From Scandinavium manionii (GTDB taxonomy: Bacteria > Pseudomonadota > Gammaproteobacteria > Enterobacterales > Enterobacteriaceae), in assembly GCF_024764775.1 (NCBI RefSeq), contig NZ_JALIGC010000036.1, positions 62,001 to 126,000 on the forward strand: a DNA stretch of 64,000 nt. The letters run 5' to 3'. Within the stretch, counting starts at the first letter, position 1, and every line of letters begins with the position of its first letter. A program made the position numbers and the translations under genes. The notes below the pieces were generated by a model, which was given only the letters and a program-made list of their open reading frames with translations, did no database searches and was not told the DNA's origin. This document shows, piece after piece, positions 61,435 to 64,000 of this stretch.

Positions 61435-62406
61435 ATGTCTGAAATCGCCCTGAAACAACAGATCCAGAATCTGAAGAAGCATAACGCCCGGTTGCTACGC
61501 ATTGCCCGTGATGCAAAGAGCAAGCTCAGTGCTGCGCTCGATGGCACCGGTCTGTGTTTATGGCAACTGGATATTCCCAGCGGAAAATTAATTATTTTTA
61601 ACCGCCGCTGGGGCGCGATGCTCGGTTATCAACCGAAAGCCCTGAGCGCCCATTTTGACGTGTGGCGGGAACACCTGCATCCGGAAGACCGCCAGCAGGT
61701 TCTCGATGCCTTTTACAGTCATCTGGAAGGCAGAGCGCCCTATTACGAAGCCTTGCATCGGATGCAGCACAAAAACGGCACCGTCAGCTGGGTGTTAGAT
61801 CGCGGGCGCGTGAGCGAGTGGGATGATGACGGCAAACCACTGAAGGTCACAGGCACCCATATCGACATGACCAAGGAGAAGCAGTACGAAGAACAGCTTT
61901 CCCTGCTCGCCAATCACGACCCGCTTACCGGGCTCGCCAATCGCCATGCGCTGTTAAAACACTTCGCGCAGATGCAGCGGAACGATGCCATGTGCGTGGC
62001 GTTTATCGATCTGGATGATTTTAAAGCAGTGAATGACCGGTTTGGCCATCGCTGCGGTGACGAGCTTCTCATTCAGCTTAGCAAGCGCCTGCGTGACGCC
62101 TGCCCGCCGGGTGCCGTCGTTGGGCGGCTGGGGGGCGATGAGTTTGTGCTGCTACTGCCGTTTTCGCTCAACAGCCTGCTTATCTGGAGCACCGCGCACA
62201 ACTGTCTGCGCGCGGCGTTGACGCCGTTCGAACTGGTCAGCGGCACCGCCTCGGTAGGCGCATCGATAGGCATTAATGAAGTGCTGCACGGCGACGATTT
62301 TAACGACGCGCTTCTGCGGGCTGACATCTCGATGTATCAGATTAAACACACAGGCAAAAACGGCGCGGCCATTGGGCAGACACTGATTTCCCTTTCCGCT
62401 GACTGA
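61435..62406 (+). CDS. PAS-GGDEF diguanylate cyclase
   Basis: A 323-residue cytosolic protein. A short N-terminal coiled coil (1-35) precedes a PAS_3-type PAS domain (about 35-145: LCLWQLDIPSGKLIIFNRRWGAMLGY...HPEDR...GTHIDMTKEKQ) and a GGDEF domain (about 155-320) with the catalytic RLGGDEF near 228. No RxxD inhibitory site is present five residues before GGDEF, so product inhibition at that site is not expected. It should make c-di-GMP from two GTP in response to a PAS signal. No good ribosome site precedes ATG 61435. NfrB in this window is a possible target. Confidence 0.9.
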   Translation: MSEIALKQQIQNLKKHNARLLRIARDAKSKLSAALDGTGLCLWQLDIPSGKLIIFNRRWGAMLGYQPKALSAHFDVWREHLHPEDRQQVLDAFYSHLEGRAPYYEALHRMQHKNGTVSWVLDRGRVSEWDDDGKPLKVTGTHIDMTKEKQYEEQLSLLANHDPLTGLANRHALLKHFAQMQRNDAMCVAFIDLDDFKAVNDRFGHRCGDELLIQLSKRLRDACPPGAVVGRLGGDEFVLLLPFSLNSLLIWSTAHNCLRAALTPFELVSGTASVGASIGINEVLHGDDFNDALLRADISMYQIKHTGKNGAAIGQTLISLSAD

Positions 62407-62591
62407 TTAGCACTCGTCGCGATAACCCACCATCATTTTGAGCATGTCCCAGCAATTGTCAGAAAGCGACCCATTCAGGAAAAGTCGTGGATTTTTCGCG
62501 GGGTTCCATTGCCGCAGGTGCAATAGATTCCTCGTTATCGGCAGATCCTTGAGAATCCCTAACGTTTTGTGATTATTTTTTTGTGAAACTT

Positions 62592-63479
62592 TTACGTCAG
62601 GTAGCGATTGAACCAGCCGAGGGTGCGTTTCCACGCCAACTCAGCCGCCGTCGGGTCATAGCGTGGAGTCGAATCATTGTGAAAACCGTGGTTCACGCCG
62701 GGATAAACGTAACCTTCATACACCTTATCATTCGCTTTCAGCGCCTGTTCGTATGCGGGCCAGCCGTCAGTAATGCCTTTATCCAGCGCGGCGTAATGCA
62801 ATAACAGAGGTGCCTTGATTTTCGGCACATCGGCAACCGGCGGCTGGCGACCGTAGAACGGCACCGCGCATGAAAGCTCCGGGTAGGCCACAGCCGCGGC
62901 GTTGCAGACGCCACCGCCGTAGCAAAAACCGGTGATCCCGACTTTGCCCGTGGCCTGCGGATGCGTTTGCATAAACTCAATGGCGGCGAAAAAGTCGTTC
63001 ATAAGTTTGGTTGGGTCGACCTGCTGCTGTAACGCACGTCCTTCGTCGTCGTTGCCCGGATATCCGCCTACCGACGTCAGCCCGTCCGGCGCCAGGGCGA
63101 TAAACCCGGCTTTAGCGACGCGTCGCGCTACGTCCTCAATGTACGGATTCAGACCGCGATTCTCATGCACCACCACCACCGCCGGGAATTTCCCGCTTCC
63201 GCCCGTCGGAGTGACCAGATAACCGCGCACTGTGCCGTGTCCGTTCGCCGAAGGGTATTCGATGTATTCCGGTTTGATAGCCGGATCGGTGAATTCCACC
63301 TGCTCCGCCAGCGCGTAATTGGGTTTGAGCAGGTTAAATAACGCCAGCGCCGTGAGGCCACCGACGGCATATTTCCCCGCCATTTGCAGGAATTCACGCT
63401 TGGTGATTTTGCCGTGAGCGTAGTAATCGTAGTAATCCAGCAACGCCTGTGGAAAGTCCTTCGCCGTTAGTCGGGTCAT
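62592..63479 (-). CDS. yghX: dienelactone hydrolase family protein YghX
   Basis: Alpha/beta hydrolase of the dienelactone hydrolase family, 295 residues. An N-terminal segment with a twin-helix ITKREFLQMAGKYAVGGLTALALFNL may be a Tat-like or anchor region, though without a clear RR pair. The nucleophile is Cys in GFCYGGG (about residue 178); Asp in the LDKGITDGW segment and His in VNHGFHND complete the triad. It corresponds to yghX, which is disrupted in E. coli K-12 but intact here. The start has GGGAG upstream. It is divergent from yghZ/gpr. Confidence 0.88.
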   Translation of the reverse strand: MTRLTAKDFPQALLDYYDYYAHGKITKREFLQMAGKYAVGGLTALALFNLLKPNYALAEQVEFTDPAIKPEYIEYPSANGHGTVRGYLVTPTGGSGKFPAVVVVHENRGLNPYIEDVARRVAKAGFIALAPDGLTSVGGYPGNDDEGRALQQQVDPTKLMNDFFAAIEFMQTHPQATGKVGITGFCYGGGVCNAAAVAYPELSCAVPFYGRQPPVADVPKIKAPLLLHYAALDKGITDGWPAYEQALKANDKVYEGYVYPGVNHGFHNDSTPRYDPTAAELAWKRTLGWFNRYLT

Positions 63480-63590
63480 CGGGGTTCTCCCTTATTAATC
63501 GTCAGCAGTGTGATCGCCCGAACTTACCGGAACATTTTCAGGCGCTAGTATAGAAACGTCGTTTCAAAATATAGACCAGAAGGAGCTTCC

Positions 63591-64000
63591 ATGTCCTGGC
63601 TCGCCAGTTCCGAACGTTATCAACAGATGCAGTATCGCTATTGTGGCAACAGCGGGTTGCAGCTTCCCGCGTTATCGCTGGGGTTGTGGCACAATTTTGG
63701 TCACATTCAGTCGCTCGATTCCCAACGCGCACTGCTGCGTAAAGCCTTTGATTTAGGCATTACCCATTTTGACCTCGCCAACAACTACGGGCCGCCGCCG
63801 GGCAGCGCCGAGGAGAACTTTGGTCGTCTGCTGCGTGAAGATTTCGCCGCCTGGCGCGATGAACTGATTATCTCTACCAAAGCGGGATACGACATGTGGC
63901 CCGGCCCCTACGGCTCCGGCGGTTCGCGCAAGTATTTGCTGGCGAGCCTCGACCAAAGTCTGAAGCGCATGGGCCTGGAGTACGTCGACATTTTCTATTC
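63591..64000 (+). CDS. gpr: L-glyceraldehyde 3-phosphate reductase YghZ, 5' part only
   Basis: Aldo-keto reductase (AKR14 group) that reduces L-glyceraldehyde 3-phosphate with NADPH. The first 136 or so of about 346 residues are in the window. Near identity with E. coli YghZ is seen: YRYCGNSGLQLPALSLGLWHNFG, then DLANNYGPPPGSAEENFGRLLRED with the catalytic Asp and Tyr, and ELIISTKAGYDMWPGPYGSGGSRKYLL with the active-site Lys. The ATG at 63591 follows AAGGAGC. Same neighbour as in E. coli. Confidence 0.97.
   Translation, partial: MSWLASSERYQQMQYRYCGNSGLQLPALSLGLWHNFGHIQSLDSQRALLRKAFDLGITHFDLANNYGPPPGSAEENFGRLLREDFAAWRDELIISTKAGYDMWPGPYGSGGSRKYLLASLDQSLKRMGLEYVDIFY

Noticed and set aside
62407..62634. 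75-codon minus-strand ORF between the diguanylate cyclase and yghX
   Set aside because: It starts inside yghX, has no ribosome site or recognisable family, and is short enough to be chance; kept out but worth a homology search.

Overview
The window is a chromosomal segment of a member of the Enterobacteriaceae. The backbone genes speB, speA, metK, galP, sprT, endA, rsmE, gshB, yqgE, yqgF, yggRSTU, rdgB, hemW, yggN, yggL, trmB, mutY, yggX, mltC, nupG, speC, tRNA-Phe, yghU, yghX and yghZ/gpr follow the order of the 64-68 minute region of E. coli K-12, and the proteins align closely with E. coli from memory. REP-like palindromes and one ERIC element fit an Enterobacter/Citrobacter/Klebsiella-like genome. 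Species cannot be fixed by reading alone.

Layout. 1-10.8 kb is core housekeeping: polyamine synthesis (speB partial, speA, yqgB), SAM synthesis (metK with an array of MetJ-type boxes), galactose uptake (galP with textbook GalR and CRP sites), then sprT-endA-rsmE-gshB-yqgE-yqgF. 11.1-14.1 kb is an accessory pair, an IclR-family regulator divergent from a large FAD-dependent oxidoreductase, lying between yqgF and yggR. 14.1-18.4 kb is yggR divergent from yggS-yggT-yggU-rdgB-hemW. 18.4-21.6 kb is a three-gene TRAP transporter where E. coli has yggM-ansB. 21.6-27.5 kb is core again (yggN to nupG). 27.5-32.9 kb is a citrate module: a 2HCT transporter with citX and citG, divergent from a CitA/CitB-type two-component system, but with no citrate lyase structural genes here. 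speC follows, then tRNA-Phe.

The accessory block downstream of tRNA-Phe (35.6-51.1 kb) is the most unusual part. It starts with a hairpin-rich tail ending in a near-copy of the tRNA 3' end. Next is an operon for a c-di-GMP-controlled exopolysaccharide of the phage N4 receptor type: a UDP-GlcNAc 2-epimerase (wecB/nfrC-like), nfrB with two MshEN-like repeats, nfrA and ybcH. An SGNH hydrolase and an acyltransferase-3 gene follow; the second lacks a normal start codon and sits in the -1 frame directly after an A-AAA-AAC run. Then comes a four-gene operon, coupled by ATGA overlaps throughout, of three SPFH (HflK/HflC-like) membrane proteins and a P1B-type metal ATPase. A wrecked gss (glutathionylspermidine synthetase) pseudogene marks where this block rejoins the backbone.

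51.5-60.1 kb holds a DsbA-like thioredoxin-fold protein, an aldehyde dehydrogenase divergent from a LysR regulator, and a five-gene oligopeptide-type ABC importer whose binding-protein gene is separated from its permease genes by a 142-bp palindrome. 60.3-64 kb holds an ERIC element, yghU, a PAS-GGDEF diguanylate cyclase, yghX and the 5' part of yghZ/gpr. Themes linking the window are polyamine metabolism (speA, speB, speC, dead gss), c-di-GMP output (NfrB and a diguanylate cyclase) and uptake of organic acids (TRAP and 2HCT).
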